Source: Desulfuromonadales bacterium (GTDB lineage: Bacteria > Desulfobacterota > Desulfuromonadia > Desulfuromonadales > BM103). Taken from it: 10,083 bases of DNA. Location: the NCBI GenBank assembly GCA_029859485.1, contig JAOUDB010000056.1, positions 1 through 10,083 of the forward strand, written 5' to 3'. Positions within the stretch are counted from its first letter, which is position 1. The number at the start of each line of letters is the position of its first letter. A program made the position numbers and the translations under genes. The notes beneath the pieces are model-generated. The model ran no database searches, had not been told where the DNA came from, and saw only the letters and a list, made by a program, of their open reading frames with translations. Positions 1-6,121 of this stretch are shown one piece after another.

Positions 1-100
1 CGTCACCCAAAACCAGAGAGTCATTTTCAAGAGGAGCGTCGCATTTGGCGCAGGTTGCATTGACGCCCATTCCACACTTCGCACAGGTATAAGTTGCCAT
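1..100 (-). CDS. Small zinc-ribbon-like protein, 5' part only (runs off the left edge)
   Basis: The visible N-terminal 33 residues begin MATYTCAKCGMGVNATCAKC and carry two CxxC pairs (Cys6/Cys9 and Cys17/Cys20). This is the spacing of a compact zinc ribbon or rubredoxin-like knuckle. The C-terminus lies outside the window, so length and any further cysteine pairs are unknown. The start at position 100 is chosen because AAGGAG sits 7 bases upstream; an ATG five bases further upstream is in a different frame that does not give the CxxC pattern. A plausible sigma70-type promoter lies in the gap to cvfB, so it is probably transcribed separately. I recall short cysteine-rich proteins of this style in Desulfuromonadales genomes, but I cannot assign a function. 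Metal binding is inferred from the cysteines alone. Confidence 0.75.
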   Translation of the reverse strand, partial: MATYTCAKCGMGVNATCAKCDAPLENDSLVLGD

Positions 101-172
101 TTCATTTCTCCTTAAGGTTGTTATGAATGAACTCGTTAGCCTCACCGGCTTACTCAAAAACGGTACCCTAAA

Positions 173-201
173 TGTCTACAATAGCGACAGGGGTCTGTCA
201 A
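173..201 (-). promoter_or_regulatory. Putative sigma70-type promoter of the zinc-ribbon gene
   Basis: On the minus strand a perfect -35 hexamer TTGACA (196-201) is followed after 17 bases by TAGACA (173-178), a weak -10. It lies between the cvfB stop and the zinc-ribbon start, which leaves a leader of roughly 65 bases. The -35 overlaps a small inverted repeat, GACAG-GGGT-CTGTC (186-199), which could be an operator or chance. The -35 is good and the -10 poor, so this is a candidate only. Confidence 0.4.
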
Positions 202-216
202 ACAATTGAGGCAATT

Positions 217-1050
217 TCAGGAGCCATTTTTCAAACGAATACCATCGCCGGGAAGTTCGATCAATCCCTCTTTGTAAAGGTTGCCAACACCTTTCTTGAA
301 AAGCTTCTTGCTTAAACCGAGCATCGCCTGAATATCTTCAGCAGGACTCTTGTCGTGCAGGGGCAGAAAGCCATCATGGTCGATCAAAGCTTTCATGACT
401 TTTCCGCGGGCATCGTCCCTGTCGCTTCGGGTTCCCATACTCAGGGTACAGTCAACTTTGCCATCGGGACGAATCTGCCGGATATAGCCTTTCACCTGGT
501 CTCCGTATTTCAGGCGACTACCAACCTCGTCGTTATAGAGCAAACCGGCAAAGCGATGATTGATAATCACCTTGGCTCCAATCTCGGTAAATCCCCAGAC
601 GATCAGGTCAACTTCCTGACCTTCGCCCAGAGTTTCATCAACAGCAGAGAGCCCTTTTTCGACACGCGCCGTACCGATCGGCCGCCCCTCACGATCGAGC
701 CGCACCTTAACCAGGTAACGCCCACCGGGCTTCATCTCTACCAGCTGCTCTTTGACCGGCACCAGCAGATCTTTGAACAATCCCCAGTCCATGAAAGCTC
801 CATGAACATTGACCTGGCTTGCGCGCAGCAGGGCATACTCACCAACCTCGGCAAAGGGCTGGCGCAGCGTAGCGACAGGCTCCCCGGAAGCATCCGCATA
901 AACAAAAACCAGAAGTGTATCGCCCTTCTTGATTTCTTCGTCAAGCTCCCGTTTTGGCAAGAGCGCTTCTTGCCGACCGGAACGCAACCAGGCACCTTCT
1001 TCATCTATTCGTGACACTTCAAGTCGATTCATATGGCCAAGGTCGAACAT
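217..1050 (-). CDS. cvfB: CvfB/YitL-family S1-domain RNA-binding protein
   Basis: This 277-residue protein matches the CvfB (YitL) family in length and architecture. Three S1-like OB-fold segments lie at about residues 1-65, 66-130 and 140-205, and a winged-helix region at about 212-275. Recognisable family stretches are the ALLPKREL segment near residue 29, GEYALLRASQVNVHGAFMDW (70-89) followed by DLLVPVKEQ, and GYIRQIRPDGKVDCTL (188-203). In Staphylococcus CvfB binds RNA and affects virulence gene expression; in other bacteria the role is poorly defined, but a cytoplasmic RNA-binding role is expected. The start at 1050 has GGAG 7 bases upstream, while the internal Met7 has no ribosome site. 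No strong terminator follows the stop. Its long upstream gap is shared with divergent uup. Confidence 0.88.
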   Translation of the reverse strand: MFDLGHMNRLEVSRIDEEGAWLRSGRQEALLPKRELDEEIKKGDTLLVFVYADASGEPVATLRQPFAEVGEYALLRASQVNVHGAFMDWGLFKDLLVPVKEQLVEMKPGGRYLVKVRLDREGRPIGTARVEKGLSAVDETLGEGQEVDLIVWGFTEIGAKVIINHRFAGLLYNDEVGSRLKYGDQVKGYIRQIRPDGKVDCTLSMGTRSDRDDARGKVMKALIDHDGFLPLHDKSPAEDIQAMLGLSKKLFKKGVGNLYKEGLIELPGDGIRLKNGS

Positions 1051-1117
1051 TGGTATTCTCCATTCTGATAAGTTTTTCTGCCGCTTAAGTTTAACACCAA
1101 GCGCCTCGGGCGCAGGA

Positions 1118-1143
1118 TAAAATCATCTTTAAATCTGATTTTA
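1118..1143. repeat. 8-bp perfect inverted repeat upstream of cvfB
   Basis: TAAAATCA (1118-1125) and TGATTTTA (1136-1143) are exact reverse complements separated by 10 bases, in AT-rich sequence 68-93 bases upstream of the cvfB start codon. The geometry suits a dimeric repressor or activator operator for cvfB. AT-rich palindromes also arise by chance, so function is inferred only. A second small hairpin, GCGCC-TCG-GGCGC (1101-1113), lies between it and the gene and would fall in the leader if transcription starts upstream of it. Confidence 0.35.
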
Positions 1144-1174
1144 AACGAACTTAATAGCTGAACGATTAGGTTAT

Positions 1175-1191
1175 GGTCCTTAAACAGGACC
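1175..1191. repeat. GGTCCT/AGGACC inverted repeat at the left border of repeat copy A
   Basis: GGTCCT (1175-1180) and AGGACC (1186-1191) pair perfectly around a 5-base loop. An alternative, mutually exclusive pairing is TTAGG (1166-1170) with CCTAA (1190-1194). The stretch beginning GTCCTTA is also found at the equivalent place in repeat copy B (7918-7924), so this is probably the outer arm of the dispersed repeat rather than an independent operator. Confidence 0.4.
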
Positions 1192-1337
1192 TAAAGTAAA
1201 AAGGATAACGCAAAGGCGCCAAGGAAAACCAGGAAAGACGCAATGGATAAATCTGGTGCAATAAACATGTTTTTTTCTGCGTTCTTTCTTCAGTCTTTGC
1301 ACCTGCGTTAAATGCTTAGTTTCCTTGGTTTGGTTTG
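1176..1337 (+). repeat. Dispersed intergenic repeat, copy A (degenerate)
   Basis: This noncoding stretch is related to copy B at 7895-8116, in the same orientation. The clearest shared block is 1207-1243 versus 7958-7994, where 31 of 37 positions agree without gaps; its core is an AACGCAAAG(A/G)CGC motif and it ends in AAAGACGCAA. A second block, 1304-1318 versus 8082-8096, agrees at 14 of 15 positions (TGCGTTAAAT-CTTA type). The left edge shares GTCCTTA with B. The right edge 1323-1337, read on the minus strand, matches the terminal repeat of B at about 12 of 15 positions. The left half is A-rich and the right half T-rich, so the element is itself an imperfect inverted repeat (AACGCA near 1207 against TGCGTT near 1304). 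The borders are approximate. No credible gene lies within it. Confidence 0.65.
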
Positions 1338-1391
1338 TCGGGCCAATTTCAAAAAAATCTTCATGATTCTTCGCACACACATCCGCACGCT

Positions 1392-1406
1392 AACACCGCC
1401 GGTGTT
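1392..1406. repeat. 15-bp palindrome upstream of uup
   Basis: AACACCG-C-CGGTGTT is a perfect 7-bp inverted repeat around a single base, about 34 bases upstream of the candidate uup -35. GC-rich palindromes of this length just upstream of a promoter are typical of transcription factor sites. No regulator family can be named from the site alone. Confidence 0.4.
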
Positions 1407-1439
1407 TCACGGCCAAATGTAATAAGCTGTCCATTTTCC

Positions 1440-1468
1440 TTTGCATGGCAACCTCACTCTGCCATAAT
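1440..1468 (+). promoter_or_regulatory. Putative uup promoter
   Basis: A -10-like CATAAT (1463-1468, five of six consensus) follows TTTGCA (1440-1445) at a 17-base spacing. This would place the transcript start near 1475 and leave a short leader before the ATG at 1499. An upstream in-frame ATG at 1445 would then lie inside the promoter, supporting the shorter Uup reading frame. Confidence 0.35.
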
Positions 1469-1498
1469 CCCTCACGATTATCCGGGAAGAGAGTATTC

Positions 1499-3376
1499 AT
1501 GGCATTTATTAATCTCCGCAACATCAGTCTGGCCTTCGGGGGCCCGAGTCTTTTCGAAGACGTCTCCCTGCGTATCTCCAAAGGCGAACGCATCTGTTTG
1601 CTCGGTCGCAACGGCACAGGCAAATCGACCCTGCTCAAAGTGATTTCCGGCGAGCTTCCACCTGATGGTGGAGTCATAGATCGTCAACAGGGGCTACGGG
1701 TCGCACGCCTCGAGCAGGACGTACCGCGCAACCTGCGAGGGACTATTTATGAAGCCCTCGCCGGAGGACTTGGCCAGGCTGGCTCGCTGCTGAACCGCTA
1801 CCACGAACTCAGCCTGCGCTTGGAGCAAGGAGAGTCTGATCTGCACAAGGAGCTCTCCGAGATTCAACATGAGCTGGAGAGTTGTGATGGCTGGGCTCTG
1901 CAGCAGCAGATTGAGCAGGTTCTCTCCCGCCTCAAACTGGACGCCGACCTGCCAGTGCAGGGACTCTCGGGAGGGATGATGCGACGGGTTCTTCTCGGAC
2001 GGGCCCTTGCTGTTAATCCCGACATCCTGTTACTTGATGAGCCGACCAACCATCTGGACATCGAATCGATTACCTGGCTTGAAGGATTCCTCAAACGCGA
2101 GAATCTGACTCTGGTCTTTGTCACACACGACCGGGCCTTTTTACGTAACCTGGCAACCCGTATTGTCGAGATAGACCGTGGCTGTCTGTACGACTTCGCC
2201 TGCGATTACGACACCTTTCTGCTGCGCAAAGAAGAGCACCTTCACGCCGAGAGTCAGGAGAACGCACGCTTTGACAAGAAGCTGGCGGAAGAGGAAGTCT
2301 GGATCCGCAAAGGGATCAAGGCACGACGCACCCGTAATGAAGGGCGGGTCCGCGAGTTGAAGAAGATGCGAGAAGAGCGCAGCCAACGACGCGCACGGAT
2401 AGGCAACGCCAACTTCAACCTACAGGAAGCCGATCGCAGCGGAAAGCTGGTCGCTAAAGTAAAGGGGCTTACTTTCGCCTATGCTGAGTCTCCCGTGGTC
2501 AAGGACTTTTCAACGACCGTCATTCGCGGTGACCGGATCGGCATCATCGGCCCCAACGGGGTGGGCAAAACCACCCTGCTCAAGTTGATTCTCGGCGAGC
2601 TGCAGCCGCAACAGGGTGAAGTCAAGCTCGGCACAAACCTGCAGACAATTTATTTTGACCAACTACGGGAGCAACTCGATCCGGAACTGACGGTACAGCA
2701 GAACCTCGCCGGCGAACAGGATACGGTGGTGGTTGGCGGCAAAGCCCGGCATGTCATCGGTTATCTGCAGGATTTTCTGTTCACACCCGACCGCATCCGT
2801 AGCCCGGTACGCATTCTTTCCGGTGGGGAACGCAACCGGCTTTTACTTGCCCGGCTTTTCACCCGGGAAGCTAACGTCCTGGTGCTTGACGAGCCCACCA
2901 ATGACCTGGATCTGGAAACCCTCGACCTGCTGGAAGAGTTACTCGCCGACTTCAAGGGCACCCTGTTTCTGGTCAGTCATGACCGGGCTTTCTTAAATCG
3001 GGTCGTCACCAGCACAATCGTCTTCGAAGACAACGACCAGATAAACGAGTACGTCGGCGGCTACGATGACTGGTTGCGACAGAAAGAAGAGAACGAAGAA
3101 CCGCTGCCAGTGGTTGGGGCGACCAAGGAGAAGCCAAAAAAAGAACGCGTCCGTAAACTGACGTTCAAAGAGAAGCAAGAGCTTGAAGAGTTACCGGTAA
3201 AGATAGACGAGTTGGAGGCTGAGATCTCTGAACTCCATGAAAAAATGGCTGACCCCTATTTTTATCGCAACGCCGGGGAACTGGTCGCTGAAACCACGGC
3301 ACAACTGGAAGCGCTCGAATCAGAGCTTAGCGAAACCTATGCCCGCTGGGAAAAACTCGATGCCTTGAATAATTGA
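1499..3376 (+). CDS. uup: ABC-F family ATPase Uup
   Basis: Soluble tandem ATPase of 625 residues, close to the roughly 635 of E. coli Uup. Domain 1 has Walker A GRNGTGKST (36-44), signature LSGGM (156-160), Walker B LLLDEP (177-182) and switch His210. Domain 2 has GPNGVGKTT (351-359), LSGGE (440-444), VLDEP (462-466) and His494. The linker (about 240-320) contains the conserved KARRTRNEGRVR, and a charged C-terminal coiled-coil arm spans about 550-625, ending RWEKLDALNN much as Uup does. There are no membrane segments, so it is not a transporter subunit. ABC-F proteins act at the ribosome; Uup is linked to ribosome function, precise transposon excision and branched DNA intermediates. The start at 1499 is preferred over an in-frame ATG 18 codons upstream because GGGAAGAGAG precedes it and the family N-terminus begins here. 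Confidence 0.95.
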   Translation: MAFINLRNISLAFGGPSLFEDVSLRISKGERICLLGRNGTGKSTLLKVISGELPPDGGVIDRQQGLRVARLEQDVPRNLRGTIYEALAGGLGQAGSLLNRYHELSLRLEQGESDLHKELSEIQHELESCDGWALQQQIEQVLSRLKLDADLPVQGLSGGMMRRVLLGRALAVNPDILLLDEPTNHLDIESITWLEGFLKRENLTLVFVTHDRAFLRNLATRIVEIDRGCLYDFACDYDTFLLRKEEHLHAESQENARFDKKLAEEEVWIRKGIKARRTRNEGRVRELKKMREERSQRRARIGNANFNLQEADRSGKLVAKVKGLTFAYAESPVVKDFSTTVIRGDRIGIIGPNGVGKTTLLKLILGELQPQQGEVKLGTNLQTIYFDQLREQLDPELTVQQNLAGEQDTVVVGGKARHVIGYLQDFLFTPDRIRSPVRILSGGERNRLLLARLFTREANVLVLDEPTNDLDLETLDLLEELLADFKGTLFLVSHDRAFLNRVVTSTIVFEDNDQINEYVGGYDDWLRQKEENEEPLPVVGATKEKPKKERVRKLTFKEKQELEELPVKIDELEAEISELHEKMADPYFYRNAGELVAETTAQLEALESELSETYARWEKLDALNN

Positions 3377-3426
3377 AGTCACAAAAGGCGGCCGGTCACA
3401 GAGTTATCCATGCCGAAACCTTTCAC

Positions 3427-3455
3427 TTTTTGATCTTTACGTTATTCTTTACAAT
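3427..3455 (+). promoter_or_regulatory. Weak promoter candidate for the GGDEF-dus-DUF3820 group
   Basis: TACAAT (3450-3455, a good -10) lies 33 bases upstream of the response-regulator ATG in an AT-rich stretch of the 112-base gap after uup. The 17-base-spaced -35, TTTTTG (3427-3432), is poor; TTGATC (3430-3435) is better but only 14 bases away. No convincing terminator is seen after uup, so read-through is possible. Confidence 0.25.
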
Positions 3456-3488
3456 AGGCAAACAGGTTGACCCTCTTTATGGTGACAA

Positions 3489-4499
3489 ATGAGCATTCTG
3501 ATTGTTGACGATTCTCTGGTTTCCCGTACCTTCATTAGCAATCTTCTCAATGAAGTCGGCTACACGGAGCTGATTCTCTGCGAGTCTATCGAGGATGCGT
3601 ACAAAACCATCGGCTTTGACGACCCGGAGACAACCAGCACCGACCTCGACCTGATCCTGCTCGACATCAATCTGCCCGGCAAAAGCGGCACCGACGCCTG
3701 CCAGGAAATTTCTGAACATGAGGTTTTCTGCGACATCCCGATTATTGTTATCAGTGGCGCCGACCATCTTGACGGGTTGGAAGCAGCCTTTAAAGCCGGC
3801 GCTTCAGACTACATCACCAAGCCTCCAAGCCATACCGAGCTCCTCGCCAGGATCCGCTCAGCCCTGCGTTTAAAAACAGAGATGAATCAGCGCAAGGCTC
3901 GTGAAGAAGATCTGCTGGTTCTCAACGATCGCCTGGCCGAGATGAACCGGGAGCTGGAAAGACTTTCCACAACCGACAGCTTGACCGGCCTGGCCAATCG
4001 GCGCTCATTCAATGAATTTCTTTCCCGCGAATGGTTAAGAGAGCAACGCGAGCAGGAACCTTTTTCCGTAATTATGATCGACATCGATCACTTCAAAAAA
4101 TATAATGATCATTACGGCCACCTGGAGGGCGATGTCTGCCTGCAGAAGGTCGCATGGGCACTGCAGAGCGCCCTTTGTCGACCCGGTGATCTGCTTGCTC
4201 GCTACGGAGGGGAGGAGTTTGTCGCTATCCTGCCACATACCGATCTGCAAGGGGCTGTGGAGCTGGCAGAGAATCTGCATCAGCGGATTCGGGAACTGGA
4301 ACTTGAACACGAAAATTCACCGGTATCATCAAACGTGACTGTAAGCGCTGGCATCGCCAGTGTGATCCCCAATCAAAGCATCTCACCTTCCCAGGTGGTT
4401 GCCATGGCAGACAAAGCGCTCTACGCAGCCAAGCAGGCCGGCAGGAATCAAAGTGCCATAGCGACACCCCCCTCATGCGAAGCGCAATCACTGAATTAA
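3489..4499 (+). CDS. Response regulator with GGDEF output domain (diguanylate cyclase)
   Basis: A 336-residue two-domain signalling protein. The N-terminal receiver (about 1-125) has the acidic pair Asp7/Asp8, phosphoacceptor Asp59 in LLDINLPG, Ser89 in the switch position and Lys111 in the TKP motif. A helical linker with heptad-like charge pattern (about 126-160) leads to a GGDEF domain (about 161-325). That domain carries DSLTGLANRR (163-172), metal-site Asp198 in IDIDHFKKYND, and an intact GGEEF active site (240-244). An RxxD inhibitory site (Arg231, Asp234) sits exactly five residues before it. It should therefore make cyclic-di-GMP from GTP when phosphorylated and dimerised, with product inhibition. 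The partner histidine kinase is not in the window. The ribosome site is weak (GGTGA, close to the ATG). The dus gene follows after 11 bases, suggesting co-transcription. Confidence 0.93.
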   Translation: MSILIVDDSLVSRTFISNLLNEVGYTELILCESIEDAYKTIGFDDPETTSTDLDLILLDINLPGKSGTDACQEISEHEVFCDIPIIVISGADHLDGLEAAFKAGASDYITKPPSHTELLARIRSALRLKTEMNQRKAREEDLLVLNDRLAEMNRELERLSTTDSLTGLANRRSFNEFLSREWLREQREQEPFSVIMIDIDHFKKYNDHYGHLEGDVCLQKVAWALQSALCRPGDLLARYGGEEFVAILPHTDLQGAVELAENLHQRIRELELEHENSPVSSNVTVSAGIASVIPNQSISPSQVVAMADKALYAAKQAGRNQSAIATPPSCEAQSLN

Positions 4500-4510
4500 G
4501 AGACCTGAAG

Positions 4511-5503
4511 ATGCCCGTTGAACAACCTCTACCAAAGACAAAGCATGGCCTGCGCGCGTTGCCCTGGGATTCTGAACAAAAGCCACTCATGCTGGCCCCA
4601 TTGCAGGGTCTGACCAACCGCGCGACGCGCTCTCTGTTTATTGACTGGGTTCGGCCCGACGTGGTTTTCACCGAGTTCATGCGTGTCAGCAGCGTCGGCC
4701 GTAAACATCTGTCCAAAAACGACCTCAAAGAAGCCGTCAGTACGACCGGAGGAGTGCCATTGGTCGCACAGTTGGTCGGCAATAACAGCCAGGCGCTGGT
4801 GAAGGCGGCCGAACACGCAGAAGCCGCCGGCGCCCTGCATATCAACCTGAATATGGGATGTCCTTACGGGCGTACGGCCAGCGGCGCAAGTGGTGGCGCC
4901 ATGCTGCAGTATCCGGAGATTCTTGCCGAAATGCTGCCGGCTTTACGCCACGCCATCTCCGGGACTTTCTCGATCAAACTAAGGGCTGGATACAAGGACC
5001 CCGGGGAGATTTTTGCTCTACTGCCGTTGATTACTGACGCCGATGTCGACTTTCTGGTCATACACCCACGCACAGTCACGCAAAAGTACGCGGGATCAGC
5101 GGACCACAGGATCACGGGACGGGTCGTACGTGAGCTATCCATACCGGTGATCGCCAATGGTGATATCCGCACGGCTGAGCAGGGGTTGCGCATCCTTGAA
5201 GAGACCGGTGCCGCCGGGCTGATGCTCGGGCGGGGCGCGATTGCTGATCCGTTGCTCTTTGAACGCCTGCGCAAGCAACACACCGAAGAGCCAACGGAAG
5301 CCGAAACCGCTCTCATGCTACATCGCTACCTGAAGGAGTTGCTCAGACTTTACAGTGAGCTTTTCTGCGGTGAACGACAGATCCTCGACAAGGTGAAAAA
5401 TGTCCTGTCCTTCATTGACACCCCGGGCTTCTCGAAACGGATCACGAAGATGAAACGGGTTCACAACCTCGCCGACCTGTCAGCCCTGATCGAGGCACTT
5501 TGA
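4511..5503 (+). CDS. tRNA-dihydrouridine synthase (Dus family, DusC-like features)
   Basis: FMN-dependent TIM-barrel enzyme that reduces uridine to dihydrouridine in tRNA. Family signatures appear in order in the 330-residue protein: LAPLQGLTNRATR (28-40), FTEFMRV (53-59), NMGCPYG with catalytic Cys117, SGGAML (127-132), IKLRAG with Lys156, IHPRT with His185, IPVIANGD (211-218) and MLGRG (238-242, phosphate-binding loop). The C-terminal helical tRNA-binding domain spans about 260-330. The TEFMRV and TASGASGG motifs resemble DusC more than DusA or DusB, but I would not fix the subclass or the modified tRNA position. An in-frame ATG at 4475 would overlap the upstream gene and has no ribosome site; the ATG at 4511 follows an AAGAGA-type purine stretch and fits the family better. 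Confidence 0.92.
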   Translation: MPVEQPLPKTKHGLRALPWDSEQKPLMLAPLQGLTNRATRSLFIDWVRPDVVFTEFMRVSSVGRKHLSKNDLKEAVSTTGGVPLVAQLVGNNSQALVKAAEHAEAAGALHINLNMGCPYGRTASGASGGAMLQYPEILAEMLPALRHAISGTFSIKLRAGYKDPGEIFALLPLITDADVDFLVIHPRTVTQKYAGSADHRITGRVVRELSIPVIANGDIRTAEQGLRILEETGAAGLMLGRGAIADPLLFERLRKQHTEEPTEAETALMLHRYLKELLRLYSELFCGERQILDKVKNVLSFIDTPGFSKRITKMKRVHNLADLSALIEAL

Positions 5504-5509
5504 AAGATT

Positions 5510-5734
5510 ATGAACGAAATCCCCGATTTTGATCACACTGAGTTGCTCGAACTGGTAAAGGCGCGTATGCCGTTCGGCAAATACGAAGGGCGGCTGATCA
5601 TCGATCTGCCGGAGGATTATCTGGTCTGGTTTGCCAGTAAAGGTTTTCCGCAAGGCCTTGTGGGCAGGAGGTTGCAGGCGGTCTATGAGTTTAAACTGAA
5701 CGGCCTTGACGCTCTTTTTGATCCACTGCGCTGA
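5510..5734 (+). CDS. Small DUF3820-family protein
   Basis: A 74-residue soluble protein whose core (about residues 20-73) has the pattern of the DUF3820 family: MPFGKYEGRLIIDLPEDYL, then WFASKGFPQG, then a helix containing YEFKLNGL and a closing DPL. Pfam labels the family a putative quorum-sensing-regulated virulence factor, but its biochemical role is unknown and that label should not be taken as function here. There is no signal peptide, membrane segment or cysteine. It starts 6 bases after the dus stop, so it is almost certainly co-transcribed with dus and may depend partly on translational coupling, as its own ribosome site is weak. It converges on the cupin gene with only 23 bases between the two stops and no obvious terminator there. 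Confidence 0.82.
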   Translation: MNEIPDFDHTELLELVKARMPFGKYEGRLIIDLPEDYLVWFASKGFPQGLVGRRLQAVYEFKLNGLDALFDPLR

Positions 5735-5757
5735 AGAAAATGTGAAAAAACCTGTCT

Positions 5758-6063
5758 CTAAAGCTCAACAACGTTAAAATCATAACGACCCACGCCCTGT
5801 ACCAGCAGGTATTTTGCCGTCTCAGATGTCATATTAACAACTCTGTGTACCCGCGTCACCGCAACCTCACAACGCTCCCCGCAAACAAGTTCAACAGACT
5901 CCCGAGGGTCTTGATACTCCACGGCAATCGAGCCTTGCAGGCAAAGCATCCGATCAGTCACCTCAGAGTGAAAGTGCCAGGCCGTCGCCTCGCGGGCGTC
6001 GAGAACCATGATGCGGACCCGAACGCTTCCAGTCTCAAGAATGACCTCATCGCGAGCGTTCAT
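5758..6063 (-). CDS. Small single-domain cupin protein
   Basis: A 101-residue protein consisting of one cupin beta-barrel. Motif 1 is visible as WHFHSEVTD followed by Gly44: His30 and His32 with Asp37 at the place usually held by Glu. Motif 2 is Gly62 ... His73 ... Asn77 (GERCEVAVTRVHRVVN), keeping the third metal histidine. A divalent metal site is therefore likely. Such small cupins include sugar-binding, dioxygenase-like and sensory proteins, and substrate cannot be inferred. The start at 6063 has AAGGAG 6 bases upstream. It follows murB by 58 bases on the same strand and is probably the last gene of that transcript; whether it relates to cell-wall precursors is unknown. Confidence 0.8.
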   Translation of the reverse strand: MNARDEVILETGSVRVRIMVLDAREATAWHFHSEVTDRMLCLQGSIAVEYQDPRESVELVCGERCEVAVTRVHRVVNMTSETAKYLLVQGVGRYDFNVVEL

Positions 6064-6121
6064 TAATCACTCCTTGAACGAACCCAAAAGGGCGTCTTAA
6101 CCTCAGACAAAGGGCCATGCT

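Noticed and set aside
355..1014. Long plus-strand open frame (219 codons) opposite cvfB
   Set aside because: It is wholly antisense to a confidently identified gene, has no ribosome site and its translation shows no recognisable domain; long shadow frames are common opposite genes of this base composition.
1180..1380. 66-codon minus-strand frame in the cvfB/uup gap
   Set aside because: It is made from repeat copy A and its flank, has no good ribosome site, and no equivalent frame survives in copy B.
1445..1498. 18-codon N-terminal extension of Uup
   Set aside because: The ATG at 1445 lacks a ribosome site and lies in the likely promoter; the family N-terminus and a purine-rich ribosome site support the start at 1499.
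4225..4845. Minus-strand open frame (206 codons) across the GGDEF/dus junction
   Set aside because: It overlaps two well-supported genes on the other strand, and its composition is rich in Arg, Cys and Ser as expected for a shadow.
6064..6121. Possible hairpin (GTCT...AGAC) between murB and the cupin gene
   Set aside because: Only four base pairs with a seven-base loop and no continuing stem; too weak to call a terminator or attenuator.
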